The position numbers and the translations under genes are program-made. From Rhododendron vialii (taxonomy: Eukaryota > Streptophyta > Magnoliopsida > Ericales > Ericaceae): a stretch of 64,000 nucleotides of DNA. The notes below the pieces were generated by a model. The model was not told where the DNA came from. It did no database searches and was given only the letters and a program-made list of their open reading frames with translations. Where the stretch lies: positions 6,676,001 through 6,740,000 of the forward strand of contig NC_080569.1 of the NCBI RefSeq assembly GCF_030253575.1, in the 5' to 3' direction. Positions 1 to 12,181 of the stretch are shown here, one piece after another; within the stretch, counting starts at the first letter, position 1, and each line of letters opens with the position of its first letter.

Positions 1-324
1 TTTTAAGTTTAAGTTTAAGTTAAGGCCAAAAGAATGCACCGTAAGGTCCTGGGCTTAAAATTCAAGATAATTTCATACAAGTGCAAGTTATTAAATACTC
101 CTGGTATACAGCTAATACATTCAATTCCACATTCTCTCCAACATTGTGAGGTCACTCAAAAGCTTCTTCTTCTTTTTTATTTTTATAGAAAGTGAATTAA
201 ACTATTTAATGGCTTTTGCTATGTTTCCTTCTCTGTTCCCTTGAAGATTCTCATGATATTATTCTCCTTCCATAATTTACTCTGCTTACAATTTGATTTA
301 GAATTCTCGTAATTCGCACGAGTT

Positions 325-1840
325 TTATGAACACAAAGCACTCGATGGTATAAGAGAGTCGTGATCCGACCAATAAATCAGTACTTTTTGTTGTCTTAAA
401 TGTCTATTTTGAACTCATATTTAACCCCGCGGCCTCAGGAAAATGCAATGATACAGAACACTAAGGGTCGGCTCATAAGTTTTAGAGGTCAGAAGTGAAC
501 CCTCTAGTATTTTTTGTTGTCTTAAATGTCTATTTTGAACTCATATTTAACCCCGCGGCCTTAGGAAAATGCAATGATACAGAACACTAAGGGTCGGCTC
601 ATAAGTTTTAGAGGTCACAAGTGAACCCTCTAGTATTTTTTGTTGTCTTAAATGTCTATTTTGAACTCATATTTAACCCCGCGGCCTTAGGAAAATGCAA
701 TGATACAGAACACTAAAGGTCAGCTCATAAGTTTTAGAGGTCAGAAGTGAACCCTCTAGTATTTTTTGTTGTCTTAAATGTCTATTTTGAACTCATATTT
801 AACACCGCGGCCTTAGGAAAATGCAATGATACAGAACACTAAGGGTCGGCTCATAAGTTTTAGAGGTCAGAAGCGAACCCTCTTGAATGAGGTTTTTCTA
901 TATTTTTCATTTAAAAATTGGTCTACAAAGAGTTTTATAAAAAAAATCATTACAAAAGATTTACCATTACAAAATATAAGCATATAGTTATCCCAAAAAA
1001 TGCAACCATTACAATATCTCAAAATCCATCCTTTGAAAATTAGTCTTCTCAATTCCATTCCATTGTCAATTATATTCCGTCGAACTAAACGTACCCTAAT
1101 GGTTTATGGCTTACGAGAATTGATAATCAGTGTATTCCACCGTTGGACCTATTTTATGGTTCCTAAATTTCAATTGGCATCTTTTGCGTAAAGTAGGCTT
1201 AGTACAAAAAAAAATTTGGGCCATATATACATACATATCTATAGGGGTCCTAGAATTTTAGAGGCCCTCATTTTAAGCCTTTTTGGGGGCTCGAAACGCA
1301 TGCTTCTCTCGCCTATCTTCTAAGCCAGTCTTGAGAACACTCGATCGTATGAGAGAGTCGTGATATGATCAATCGATCGGTACTTATCATCGACTGAAAT
1401 ATATTTTCCAAGTCCATATTAACCTCATTGCATTAAGAGAATGCAAGGATACAAAATACTCGATCGGGTGAGAGAGTCGCAAGGCAATCGATCAAACGGT
1501 ACTTTACGTCGACTCAAATATGTTTTCCGAATTCATACTAAACCTCGCCGGCATTAAGAACGCAAGGATACAAAAACACACTCAACCGGACTAGAGATTC
1601 TCGACCTGATCAACCGACTGGTACTTTACGTCGCCTCAAATATCTTTTTTTCGCACTCGTAACAAACCGCCGCAGCATGAAGAAAACGTCAAGGATAACA
1701 TTTTACTTAACATCAGCATACCGACCAGTGCTTTACGCCGTTTCTAATATATTTTTCCGCACTCCTACCAAATCGCTGCGGCGCTAAGAAAACGTCAAGG
1801 ATAACATTTTACTTAACACGAGCATAATTACACTTCACTC
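325..1840. repeat. Degenerate tandem-repeat (satellite-like) array
   Basis: Four near-identical copies of a 126 bp unit run from about 379 to 883; equivalent points fall at 505, 631 and 757, giving a constant period of 126. They differ by only a few bases. Farther on, from about 1325 to 1830, diverged copies of the same unit recur (ACTCGATCG, GAGAGAGTCG, a GGTACTTTACGTCG-like core and a GCATTAAGAAAA-like block), so the array is old and only its left part was recently homogenised. Unrelated sequence at about 885-1310 interrupts it. No coding potential is seen. Confidence 0.8.
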
Positions 1841-2233
1841 TATTTATGAAGAGAAGATTAGGTTACTAAAAATTCTCAGTTTCAACATAATGTCTCGGTG
1901 TGAGCAGAACTATTATAGTACTCTACTTCTCTTTAATTAAAGTAAATCTCAAACGAGAGATTCAGCTGTAACCGACGGCGCCAAATCGTCTCCAACGAAT
2001 ATACCCAAAAAAACGACGACGCTCCAGCGACTCCTTGATCCCCCTATGTATTCTTTCGTGGTGTCGCCCCGTCGTTTCAAACCCATGTGCTCATCCCCTC
2101 CCAGAAACTGAATAAATTCGTCGTCTTCCCCATTCCTCTCTCCCTCCCCTTCCGTCGCGTCGCGGCACAAGTTAGAGAGAGAAGAGAGAGAGAGAGTTGA
2201 TTCACACATAAATCAACTTATCTATACGAATAT

Positions 2234-2272
<39 letters not shown>

Positions 2273-2584
2273 AGAAAGCTCAGAGGGAAAAAAACAGAAC
2301 AGACAGTTCTCTTTACAATCCCTCGATTTTTACGTTCCTTTTCGTTGAAAGACATGTAGTGTTAGAGATAGATATGAATGCATGTGTATCTCTTGAATAT
2401 ATCTGTCTGCCTTTCTCCTCAAATCAAACCCTATCAAACAAGGCGCCGTAGGTTTACGCGTAATTCTGTTGGCTCTAGAATTGGCGACGACGTTGTCTTG
2501 TGAAACCCTAGGCTTTAGGCGCAATTCTGTTGGCTCTTGTCTAGCTTTTTTTTTGTTGTTGCAGATTAACGGTTTGGTGAGCGC
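1841..2584 (+). promoter_or_regulatory. Promoter and 5' leader region of the nucleotidyltransferase gene
   Basis: This stretch lies between the repeat array and the first start codon. It carries GA-rich tracts at about 2173-2196 and an uninterrupted (GA)n run at about 2234-2271. A pyrimidine-rich tract ending in TTGCAG at about 2563, 22 bases before the ATG, looks like a splice acceptor, so a 5' UTR intron is possible. The transcription start is not evident from sequence. Confidence 0.4.
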
Positions 2585-5500
2585 ATGGGCGATCTTCGGG
2601 TTTGTTCGCGGCCGCCGAGCGGCGTTGTTGCGACAGAAGATCGCCCGCGTCAGGTGTCGTTGTTGTCGTCGCTGCCGCCGCCGCCATTGCGGGCGTGTAG
2701 CAGCCCTGATCCCTCGGTGATCGAGGAGGATAGGTGGGCCGTAGCTGAAGAAACAGCTCGAGAAGTGATCGGGTGCGTTCACCCCACTTTGGACTCGGAG
2801 GAGAAGAGGAAGGATGTGATAGTTTATGTTCAGAGACTCATCAGGTGTTCTCTCGGTTGCGAGGTGAATAATTCAATGCCTCATTCACTAACTTTTCTGT
2901 TCAACTGAATCAATTCTGTAATTCCTCTGTTTAATTGCGGAGTTCTTTATATTTCATTTTGCATTTTCTTTTTGCTGTTGTTATCTTTCGGGTTGGCATT
3001 TAAGTCCATTTGGTTGACTACTTGACTGGACTAATGATGAATAGATATATCCAGGTTTTGTGAAGAAATAGATTCGGTGGATATTTAATCTGGTCCGAGA
3101 AATTTTAACTAGACAATGTGGTCCCCTGGATATGTAGTCCAATCCAGTACTCATATCCGTCCAAACGAACATAATAAGTGAATTCAATGCTCCGTTGTTC
3201 CGTACGGTTTTGTAATTCCTCGGTTGGTGTCGTGTTCCGTCGTTGTTCCGTACGGTTTTGTAATTCCTCGGTTGGTGTCGTGTTCTGTCGTTTCTTTTCA
3301 GTTTTTCTGTTGGAGTTCTATCGGTTCTTTGGAATTTTAGTTATTCGTTTTCTCATGGCTAGTTGATGATGTGTTTCTTGTATGATGAGGAAGCCAATTT
3401 AATGTCTGGATAAGTTGAAACTAGTGTGACAAGGGTCAAGGTGTGGTGTATGTTCTGTGCCTAATTAAGACTCTTGGAGTCCCAAAATCATTGTCCGGTC
3501 TGCAAGTAATTTGTTTTTCTCAAAAAAACTTTAAATCTTCATTCGCAAGTTACTAGATATCAATGAGTTCTCTCAATTTATGCAAAAACGTTGGGATATT
3601 TTTTGATAATAGTACTTTACTTTAAGTTCTCATTTTGCAAACCGAACAATCTTTTTGGGATGGAGGGAGTATATTTTTGTGGTGATTCAAGAAAAAGAAG
3701 CTAACATTTTCTAGAAATGAAATGCTTCTACCCTCGCACCGATGGGATATAGACCATTTTCCCGAAATACCAGATGATTTCAAGAACATTCTATTGGAAT
3801 TTAAAATAGATAAATAATACCATAACACGATGTGTAATATGTGCTCAGGAGGTGTCCTCACACCCCACTCCACTTTTGGGCACGCATTCCATTATCCTGA
3901 CGTTTAGTTTTGGAAGATGTGATGTTTAAACAATGCACCTATGCCTACACCTGATAGTTATACGCAAAGTTTATTTGACATAGGTTCAAAGTTGAAACTA
4001 TTTCGGAAACGCATGTGAGAGCAATTTTATTTCTGAAGTGTTCAGACTATGATCATTTTCCACTTTCCAGTGAAGAGGTTTCACTCTGCTTTTCGGCTTG
4101 TCCTGTGTACAGTTCTTTCGCCTTATGCACTAGATATTTGAAGCTATATTGATCAATTGTTGTTGGAAGATATTTCGTGTCTCATTTCCATTGAATGCTT
4201 GCTAAGTTGTAAAGCGAATGAAAATTTTCTGGTATCCATTTTTTAATGCTTATTTAGTATGGTGCAAATGACAGTTGCAGCATTTAGGATACATTACAAA
4301 TATCAGTATATTCAAACGACTCAAAACTGTCTATATGGTCAGATTTTTAGAACCCACCTAACAAACATATTAGGTTACATGCTCATACCCACTAGATTGT
4401 GTGGAGGCATTTGCATTGGTCTAATGCATGTTCTATGAGGATATCCTTTATGCATTTACTGAGGTTACAAAATCTGGCAACCCGTTTTTTCCGTTAGTTC
4501 TCATTAATTGCCTTTATTTCTCCTTTTGCAGGAATACAAAAATCAATGAGTTAGATCTGATAGGATAGTTTAGGCATACATTTGGTGGCAGCAGGACATT
4601 TTAGAAGACCAACAGGCATAAATAAGCAGTGTAGGGCTGCAAACGAAAACAGCCGCCCGCGAGCTGCTCGAACTCATCTCGTTATGAGCTCGTTCAAGCT
4701 CGACTCGACACGTAAATGAACAAGCTTGAACCTAGCTTCCCAGCTCGTTTTGAAAACTTGCTGAGCCCGACATTTATAGATATATATATTTATATGCATA
4801 AATAATTATAATTATGTATATAAACTCCCAACACTGGGAATGATAATTTTGAACTTGAGGCTTTGAATTGCCTTACAGGAGTGAAACGGAAAGCCAAGAG
4901 GATCCTTTATAGAGATTCGGATGCCTCTTGAATTCTTGCATTAGCGATGTGAGACAAAAGGGTTTTCCATTTGCAGTCTCCTCCTTTAGTCCCACATCGG
5001 ATGCACAACACTCACCACCAAGGCAGATTTCCTTTATAAGAAGAGATCCCTCCCTTGTGCACCTTACCCACGCCACACAAGCGTGGAGCTGGATACCGCT
5101 TCCTGACCTAGAGCGAGCCGAGCTCGAGCCGTTTGTTAAGTTATCGAGTTGAGCTGGAGCCCAATCTTTGCAGCTCGATTCGAGCTCAAGCCGAGCTCGA
5201 GCTAACCATAATTTTGACGAGCCGAGCCTGAACACTCCGGGCTCGACTCAGCTCGGCCCGTTTGCAGCCCTAAAGCAGTGTATTTGAATGGTTCCTTACG
5301 TACAGGCCTCCAATAATGATTTGGATTATTAATGCGTGCCAAAGTTACTGTTTCCATAAATTCTTTCTTTCTTTTTTCCTTTCTTTCTCTGTTATAAGGA
5401 TTAAGCCGTCCCCTTCGTGTGATTGGGGAACCGCCTTATTGATTTGGTTCTGCAGACTAAGCAATTTGCATCTCTGCTATTACCCAAGGGTCTTTACTTT

Positions 5501-8500
5501 TCTTCCTAGTCTTGGAAATTTTACCCTTGATTTTGTAAGCATCATTTGCCCAAATAGGTAGTATGCATTTATGGGTGATGCATTGTCAAATGATGACACT
5601 ATACCATGATTTCATGGGAGGTTGAATCATCATTTTTTTGATTATACGGTTGTACCACATGTTGAAATGTAAATTTTTTGACGTGTCCTAACCTAAGGGG
5701 AACAGAATGATAATTCATTATATAGTGCTTGAACCGCCTATATGTATGTCTGGAATCTGTTAACAAGTTTTCACTTTTCAAAACTATTGAAGGCCTAGTT
5801 ACTCGTTTTGAGTCAGGAGGGCAGAGCATACTTGATCACTTTGCCTCGCGTTAACTTTTCCTACTTTTCATCATTTGTTCTTAAAGACGTTACTAGTCAT
5901 GTAAATGTAGAGTTCTGGTTTATTTCCCACATTCTCACTCATCATTTCTAACTTTCCTATAATTTACAGATTGTGGCATGTTTCATAATATTTCTTTACC
6001 CGGAGGACGACCTCCTATTTATGAGCTGAGATATGTTGCTATTAATTCCAGGATACTTCCAACTTAAACTTTAGTGTTGAGATTCATATCTCTAATTGCA
6101 TGATTTTCTGCTGCAGTTAGGTTGTGGAATATCTTTACAAGAGTAAGTTTTGTGGGGAAAACTATTACTACTTTTACCGGTGTACCTATAAGTTGAGCTT
6201 TATTACTTCGTTATGTTCATTTTGTAGGTTTTCCCATATGGCTCCGTGCCACTGAAGACCTTCCTTCCTCATGGAGATATTGATTTGACTGCTCTTAGCA
6301 GTCCTACCGTCGAAGAAACTTTGGCCCATGATGTACTTGCTGTTCTGCAAGAAGAAGAGCAGAATGAAAATGCTGAGTATGAAGTGAAGGATACAGAGTT
6401 CATAGATGCTGAGGTTTTCTCCCTTCTGCTTCGTTAATAAGCTTGTTTTCTTGTATATATATAGGAGCTCGTTCCACGGACACAAGTTTTACGTGGGACT
6501 CCCACGCAAATGATCAGAGCCATTCAATTTATTTAAAACATGCTTTTAAGAGTTTTTGTAAAAAATTAACTCATTCGGATATTAGTAAGGGGGCTTGATG
6601 GGTTCATTCAGTCGATTCCTGTCAAATTTAACAGGATAAAACTGAACTGAATAAACTGATCAAGCCCTTACCAAACAAATTGAACGGCTCTAATTATTTG
6701 CGTGGTATATGCAACATCTTCTATTTTCCCCTAATTCGTGTTTATATTTCCACGTGTCTTAAAATCTTGGAAATATTGTATTACTGGTATCATCTTCCAG
6801 ACTTCCAGTCTTCCCTTTTCATGCAATGCGTTGATTCTCATGATTTTTCTCTATTTGAATATCTTTAGAGTCTGTTAAAAAAAATCTCTTTGGAGAAATG
6901 TGGCCCATGTTATTGGATAGACATATAGTCTTCCAATTTTTGGCATAGTTCATGCTTGTCACTTGGTCAGTTTGTCTTCATTGTGTGTTATTTTGGGAAA
7001 CATCTCTTTGTAGCTCTCCTAGACTTCTGGGAATTTCTATGCTGGAGATGCTACAGTTCTCTTCCATTTTCATTGAGCTTGTTTTGATACCAAAATTTTG
7101 ACTTGAAAATTTGTCGATGGAAAGATATCCTTTTAAAACAGCTGCTAGTGGTGGAATTACATGATCCAGCTGCACCATCATGGAATCTGAGGATAGTTGG
7201 ACAGTTCTCTTTAACTCCAGTTTCTGGTTGAATTGGCTTTTGTAAAGATAACAGTGAAAAATTGCTGTTCACATGGCTACATTGTATCTTTCTCTAATCC
7301 TATACTTTATCCAACTTGAAAGCTCAGTCTTTATTTTTATCCTGTGGTCTATCCAAGTTTTGAACTTCTGTATTTACCAGCATGTTTGTAATTTATGGCA
7401 GGTTAAGCTTGTAAAATGCATTGTGCATAACATTGAGATAGACATCTCCTTCAATCAGTTAGGAGGACTTTGTACTCTATGTTTTCTTGAGCAGGTATGA
7501 TCTAAGACTTCTATTAGGACTTGAAATGTATGCTGCATTGCTTCCTTGCTTTATGCCTTGCCAGAAATGATGTTGTCAAATTATTTAGTATATGGAATAA
7601 GAAGCATTTGATTTGGAAATTTTGTAGATGTTCAGGAAGTGACACTACAGAACTAGAGCAATATTTACATATTTCGTAAATAAGTTCTGTATTGGAAACA
7701 ATTTAAGTTGATTCAGTCTTAGTGTTGTGTTTTTAATGAGTCCAGTGATTATTTTTTAAAGCTCTTTTTGGTCCATTGCCTACCAAATTATGGGGTTGGT
7801 TTGTACTTGTAGTGCATCTACTCATAGATGTCCCGGTCTTAGTTGCAGGGAGCTCCTAAAGTGGTGCCGCTCCCACCTTGGGAGCCCGCTTTTGCGCTCC
7901 CAACTAAGGAGCTTGACGGGAGCCCGCTCCAATTGAGATGGGAGCTCACTCCTTACAAAGATGGGAGCTTTTGTATGATCTTTGTATAGAAAAACAGGGA
8001 TTTCTCACTTTCGTTGTTAATTGATCTTTGATGAACTCATATATCTAGCCCAAGTCATGAATCTTGAAAAGAAAATCATACTAATACTATATTGTAACAC
8101 TAGCCCATTTCCTATACTTATGGAGGACTTGGCCCATATTTTTACTTCCTAAAATGATTGTACTTTTTAAGTGAATACTCTATGGTACATTATTTTCAGA
8201 ACATATGTACACGCTCCTCTCACACTCCCAACCTTGGGAGCTTCTGTATTCCATTGCTCCCACGCTCCCGCCCCCGCTTCCACTCCCACTTCGTGCAACT
8301 AAGGTCTCGGACCTCACTCCCCAACTTTTGCCCCCTTTTCTTTTCCGTTTTAATTGTGCGATATAGTTGACAAACAAGAGTGTTACGTCTTCGTTCTTTC
8401 TGTACTGGCATACTGCATACATCTGTTGGTATTTTCCCATTGTCCATAAACGAACCTAATTGCTTACCGGTTGTGTTTTTTCTGTTTGTGTTTGTTTACT

Positions 8501-11500
8501 TCCTGAACTTTCTCAACGCGTCTTTATATCTTGTCCTTGCGGTTCCTTCCCTGAATCTTGATATTACCATGAGTTACATTGTACTTAGTTGGTATTATTG
8601 GATTATATTAACATCTCTATCTCACTCTCACTCTCATGCAGGTTGATCGCCTTGTCGGCAAAGATCATCTCTTCAAACGTAGCATTATTCTAGTAAAAAC
8701 TTGGTGCTATTATGAAAGCCGTATTCTTGGTGCCCATCATGGTTTAATCTCTACTTACGCTTTGGAAACGTTGGTCTTATATATTTTCCATCTCTTTCAC
8801 AGATCGTTAAATGGGCCTCTGGCGGTAACTACCCATGTTGTGCAAATTGACATTGTATTGGTGGACATAACACGTCAATGAGTTTGACATATAATGTTTC
8901 TTCTCATGGATATAGGTTCTCTATAGATTCTTGGATTATTTTAGCAAATTCGATTGGGATAATTACTGTATCAGTTTACAAGGTCCTGTCCGAAAATCTT
9001 CCCTGCCTGAAATAATCGGTAAGCATGATCGTCCCTGTCTACGTTGTTTGTAATTGGTAATGCTTAATTTTTAGCGCATGATTGTAACTCTCTCTCTCTC
9101 TCGGGGCTGCAGCAGAGATGCCAGCAGATGTGGGGGACAACTTAATGCTTAGTGAAGAGTTTCTCAGAAACTGTATCGACATGTTCTCAGTTCCATCCTG
9201 GGGCCTTGAAACAAACGTGCGAGCATTTCCACAGAAGTTTCTAAATGTTATTGATCCACTGAAAGAAAATAACAATCTTGGGCGCAGTGTCAGCAGAGGT
9301 ATGGTGAATTTGCTTGCTTTTACATAAATGGTTGAACTGGTCATCTGGGAGTCTTTAAAGTATGTTCAGGCTATGGTAGTTTCATAGACTGAGACTTGTA
9401 TGTAGCAGTTGTTGTCATTCTTGTATTTCATTCAATGCCTAGAAAATTATGAAGTATATGGAAAATATGAGAAGATTAGTCTTCAGGTTATGAAGAAGAT
9501 ATTGCAATGTCTGATTCGGTAGATGGTCATCTATAAGCCTGATGGTATTCTCTGAAGCAAAAACTGGAAACAAAATATATAATCAAAAAGAAAAACTGAG
9601 GAAGTTTCTTGAATGCACCATTCAAGTCTTTGTTTACCAGCGAAAAAGCTATGCTGTTATCTAGAGAAAGCAAAGAAAATATCTATTTGCTTAATTTTAA
9701 ATCTGCGTAAGAAGATAATGCTTTTACTTCCATGCCCACTCATCACCACATTTATCACTACCACTACCAGCGCAACCTCACTAGACCTCACCCACTGCTG
9801 ATGGCATTACAAAAAATACCACATTAAACTCTATCATCACTGTAAGAGCACTTACCATTGACCTCAACTCTGCTCTCAGAATCTTTTTGTGTGGTATTTG
9901 AATGTGTTTCCTACTTTCTAGTTTCTGCTCTTCATAAATTTTATATAATCGAAAAGGAATTTTTTTTATTGATTTGTGAAGTACATCCAGATTCCCAGAA
10001 AGCACCCGATCATGATAAATATCTAATGTAGCATGTGTGTGTATTCCTTCTATGGTCATATATTGGACATGGGCCAGGTAATTTCTATCGAATCCGTGGT
10101 GCTTTCAAATATGGGGCCCGGAAGCTTGGTCAAATCCTCCTCCTACCCAGAGCGAGAATTGCTAATGAGATCAAGAAGTTCTTTCCAAACACTCTGGAGC
10201 GACATTTACAAAAATCTAGTGATTTATCCTCATTATCCCCTTCCTTTGAAGAAGAGGTTCAACTGAACTTAGTGGATCTAGATTTGGACAATAATATACC
10301 AGGGCTTGGAAATAGTGAGCTATATAGATCCTCAAGGACAGAAGATTCTATGAAGGTGGTGTCAAAAATGGCCTGCTCAACAGATGGGAGTTCTGTTTCA
10401 GGATCTCACCGAGATGGAGAAGTCATTTCAAGAATCATAAGCGATACGTCTGATTGTTCACCATCAAATTGTGACTTGAGCGATTCTCTTTCTGGTATAC
10501 ATTGCTATCCACCTAAATTCTCTCTATCTGGATCGTCTGGGGAGAAAGGGAAGTTGGAGATGTTCTGTGAAGAATGGCTGGATGAGAAGATGGGTTTTGA
10601 TTCATGGATTGTTGTAGATGAGAAGACGGGTTCTGATCCATGTATGGGACACAGATCGAAAAATTTTGGCGCCAGTAGAGCAGTCTGTTCATGTACTAAT
10701 CATCATGATGGTTTGACCTCTAGTTTTTCAGGAATCTTAAGTCCAGATGCCACTATTTCAGAAGCTCTGCCTTTTGATTTCAGAGAGAGTGATTCAATTG
10801 ATATTGCTGGAAGCTTGGAAGCATTTAATTTGTTGTCTGACCTTAGTGGGGATTATGACAGTCACATCAGGAGTTTGCTATATGGTCAGTGTTGCCATGG
10901 ATATGCTTTATATGCCCCTACATTGCCCAATGCTCCAACATTCCCTTCTCATTTGCAAAACAAAAGGCCATGGAATACTGTTCGTCAATCCATGCCGATT
11001 AAGCAGGGTTCTCATATGACCACAAATGGTGTTGTCTTGGGATCAACTTACAATTCCATGAACGATAGCAAACCATTCAATTGTTTGAGATCGGAAGAAA
11101 AGCGAAAAGCACGGGGAACTGGCACATTTTTTCCCAAATCGGAATTGGTATTGCCTTGTCAAACTTGTTGCGATTTTAGGCCATGTGCCAGTTTTTATTC
11201 ACAGTTCACATTATCAGTGATCTTACACATGAAATCTGCAGAATGGTTGTTCATGCAGGGAGAGGTCCCCACAGGGGAGGGGAAAGAAGCAGGCATCGGG
11301 CAATCACCGTCAGGTCCAGAGACATACTCGTATCAATGGTGGTGGACCTACCTTGCCAGAGAAGAAGTCGTCTGAGGAAGGGACCCGTGAGGTTCCACGT
11401 GGTGGGAAGTCTGGATTAAACTCCAATGGTGATGAGTTCTGCATTTCATCTAAGAAACTTGAAGGATTAAACTCCAATGGTGATGAGTTCTGCATTTCAT

Positions 11501-12181
11501 CTAAGAAACTTGAATTTGGATCTCTTGGGCAACTGTCGGAACAACTTAGCCTGACAGCTTTGGAGAAGTGTTACAGTTGGGGCTCCACTCCAAGCCTCGT
11601 GCTGAAGGTGAAGAGTTCAAAAACCGAAGTGGGAAATAATGAACAAAGGTAGGGTAATTTATTGTATCCGAAATTGTTTAAGGCCTAGAAGCACAAACAC
11701 ATTTACCGGTGACACATATGAAACACGGACTTGACATGACACACTCCAGCCTCAAGTTTTTCATTATGTTTTTTCTAGGCGGACACACAGGTGACATGAT
11801 AGGACACATGAGGATGCTTAGTTCGTGAACACTTAGCCATTGTTTTTTAGTATTTTCTTTTGGACAGCAGCATTTGTGTTTTTTTTGTCATTCTAATTTA
11901 AATGCAGCATTTGTTTTATTTCTGTATGAGTTTATTAGATACACATGATATGAGTACCTATGACAGCGTATCCTTACTTTTGGAAGAATGACATGTCCAA
12001 ATGTCCCTGTTGTGTCCGTGTCTTGTGTCCTTATCAGTGCTTCTTAGTTTCAGATGTTGAGGTTTCTCTTTCTTTCCAGTTTGATTGTCTAAAGCTCGGT
12101 ATATGGTTTTTGGTTTTCAGGGTTGCAAAGAAGTCATTGCAACTTAAGAATGAAGATGAGTTCCCTCCTTTGACCGCGTAA
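2585..12181 (+). CDS. PAP/OAS1 substrate-binding domain nucleotidyltransferase (nine exons, 855 aa)
   Basis: Predicted exons: 2585-2863, 6228-6413, 7402-7494, 8642-8824, 8916-9018, 9113-9298, 10078-11147, 11242-11648, 12121-12181. All introns are GT-AG and the phases sum to 856 codons including TAA. The N-terminal half has the nucleotidyltransferase hallmark: Gly98-Ser99 followed by Asp110-x-Asp112 (YGSVPLKTFLPHGDIDL) and a third carboxylate, Asp169 (NIEIDIS). The PAP/OAS1-like helical segment follows (LVKTWCYYESRILGAHHG), then the conserved LGRSVSRGNFYRIRGAFKYG. The C-terminal half is long, Ser-rich and low in complexity, ending in DEFPPL. The family resembles TRF/poly(A)-polymerase-like transferases in fold, but the plant members lack a proven substrate to my knowledge. 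The start was chosen because MGDLR and the exon 1 spacing match family members. The exon 7/8 junction (11148-11241, a 94 bp intron) is the least certain. Exon 8 holds a tandem duplication. Confidence 0.88.
4624..5280. mobile_element. Non-autonomous hAT-like element with perfect 8 bp target duplication
   Basis: The element spans 4632-5272 (641 bp). Its ends are the inverted repeats TAGGGCTGCAAACG and CGTTTGCAGCCCTA, flanked on both sides by AAGCAGTG (4624-4631 and 5273-5280). An 8 bp duplication with TAGGG-type ends fits hAT transposons. Subterminal DNA is full of GAGCTCG/CGAGCTC repeats in both orientations. It encodes no transposase. Its interior contains a snRNA-like promoter motif, listed separately. 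Confidence 0.9.
4988..5040 (+). promoter_or_regulatory. snRNA-type USE plus TATA box inside the hAT-like element
   Basis: AGTCCCACATCG (about 4988-4999) matches the plant upstream sequence element consensus RTCCCACATCG of snRNA genes. A TATA-like TTTATAAG starts at about 5033, so roughly 33 bases separate the two. That spacing is the one known for Pol II-type plant snRNA genes (Pol III types are about ten bases shorter). No U1, U2, U4 or U5 start sequence was recognised downstream. The match may be functional or fortuitous. Confidence 0.4.
6502..6705. repeat. Fold-back (hairpin) repeat in intron 2
   Basis: CACGCAAATGATCAGAGCCATTCAATTT at the left pairs with AAATTGAACGGCTCTAATTATTTGCGTG at the right, and inner parts (CTTGATGG..CAGT / ACTG..ATCAAG) also pair. 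This resembles a small MITE. No clear target duplication was found. It lies in the intron between exons 2 and 3 of the nucleotidyltransferase gene. Confidence 0.55.
7839..8302. mobile_element. Candidate MITE with TTAGTTGCA / TGCAACTAA ends
   Basis: A 464 bp stretch in intron 3 begins with TTAGTTGCAGGGAGC and ends with TGCAACTAA. Its termini are rich in GGGAGC on the left and GCTCCC on the right, forming imperfect subterminal inverted repeats. GGTCT occurs just outside both ends, but an exact-length duplication cannot be defined. No ORF of interest. Confidence 0.45.
9111..9116 (+). promoter_or_regulatory. Tandem (NAGNAG) splice acceptor at exon 6
   Basis: The acceptor reads CTGCAGCAG, so the spliceosome can use the AG at 9111-9112 or the one at 9114-9115. 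Both keep the frame: the first gives EIIAEMP, the second EIIEMP, so the isoforms differ by a single alanine. I chose the upstream AG for the coding model. Confidence 0.6.
11413..11514 (+). repeat. Perfect 51 bp in-frame tandem duplication in exon 8
   Basis: Units 11413-11463 and 11464-11514 are identical in sequence and adjacent. Each encodes 17 residues (GLNSNGDEFCISSKKLE), residues about 758-774 and 775-791 of the predicted protein. The perfect identity suggests a recent duplication or strong homogenisation. Confidence 0.95.

Larger units (their letters stand above)
2864..6227 (+). other. Intron 1 of the nucleotidyltransferase gene
   Basis: A 3.4 kb intron from GAG|GTGAAT to TTTGTAG|GTTTTC, joining Glu93 to Val94 in phase 0. 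It holds the hAT-like insertion at 4632-5272. A solitary Stowaway-like end (GGGATGGAGGGAGTA) occurs near 3657, with no matching partner found. No other gene was seen inside it. Confidence 0.8.

Noticed and set aside
1..30. TTTAAG repeats at the window edge resembling telomeric DNA
   Set aside because: The unit is not the plant telomere TTTAGGG, and only three or four copies are present.
1949..2209. 86-residue frame on the minus strand upstream of the nucleotidyltransferase
   Set aside because: No family resemblance. It overlaps the promoter/leader and contains GA/CT repeats that keep frames open.
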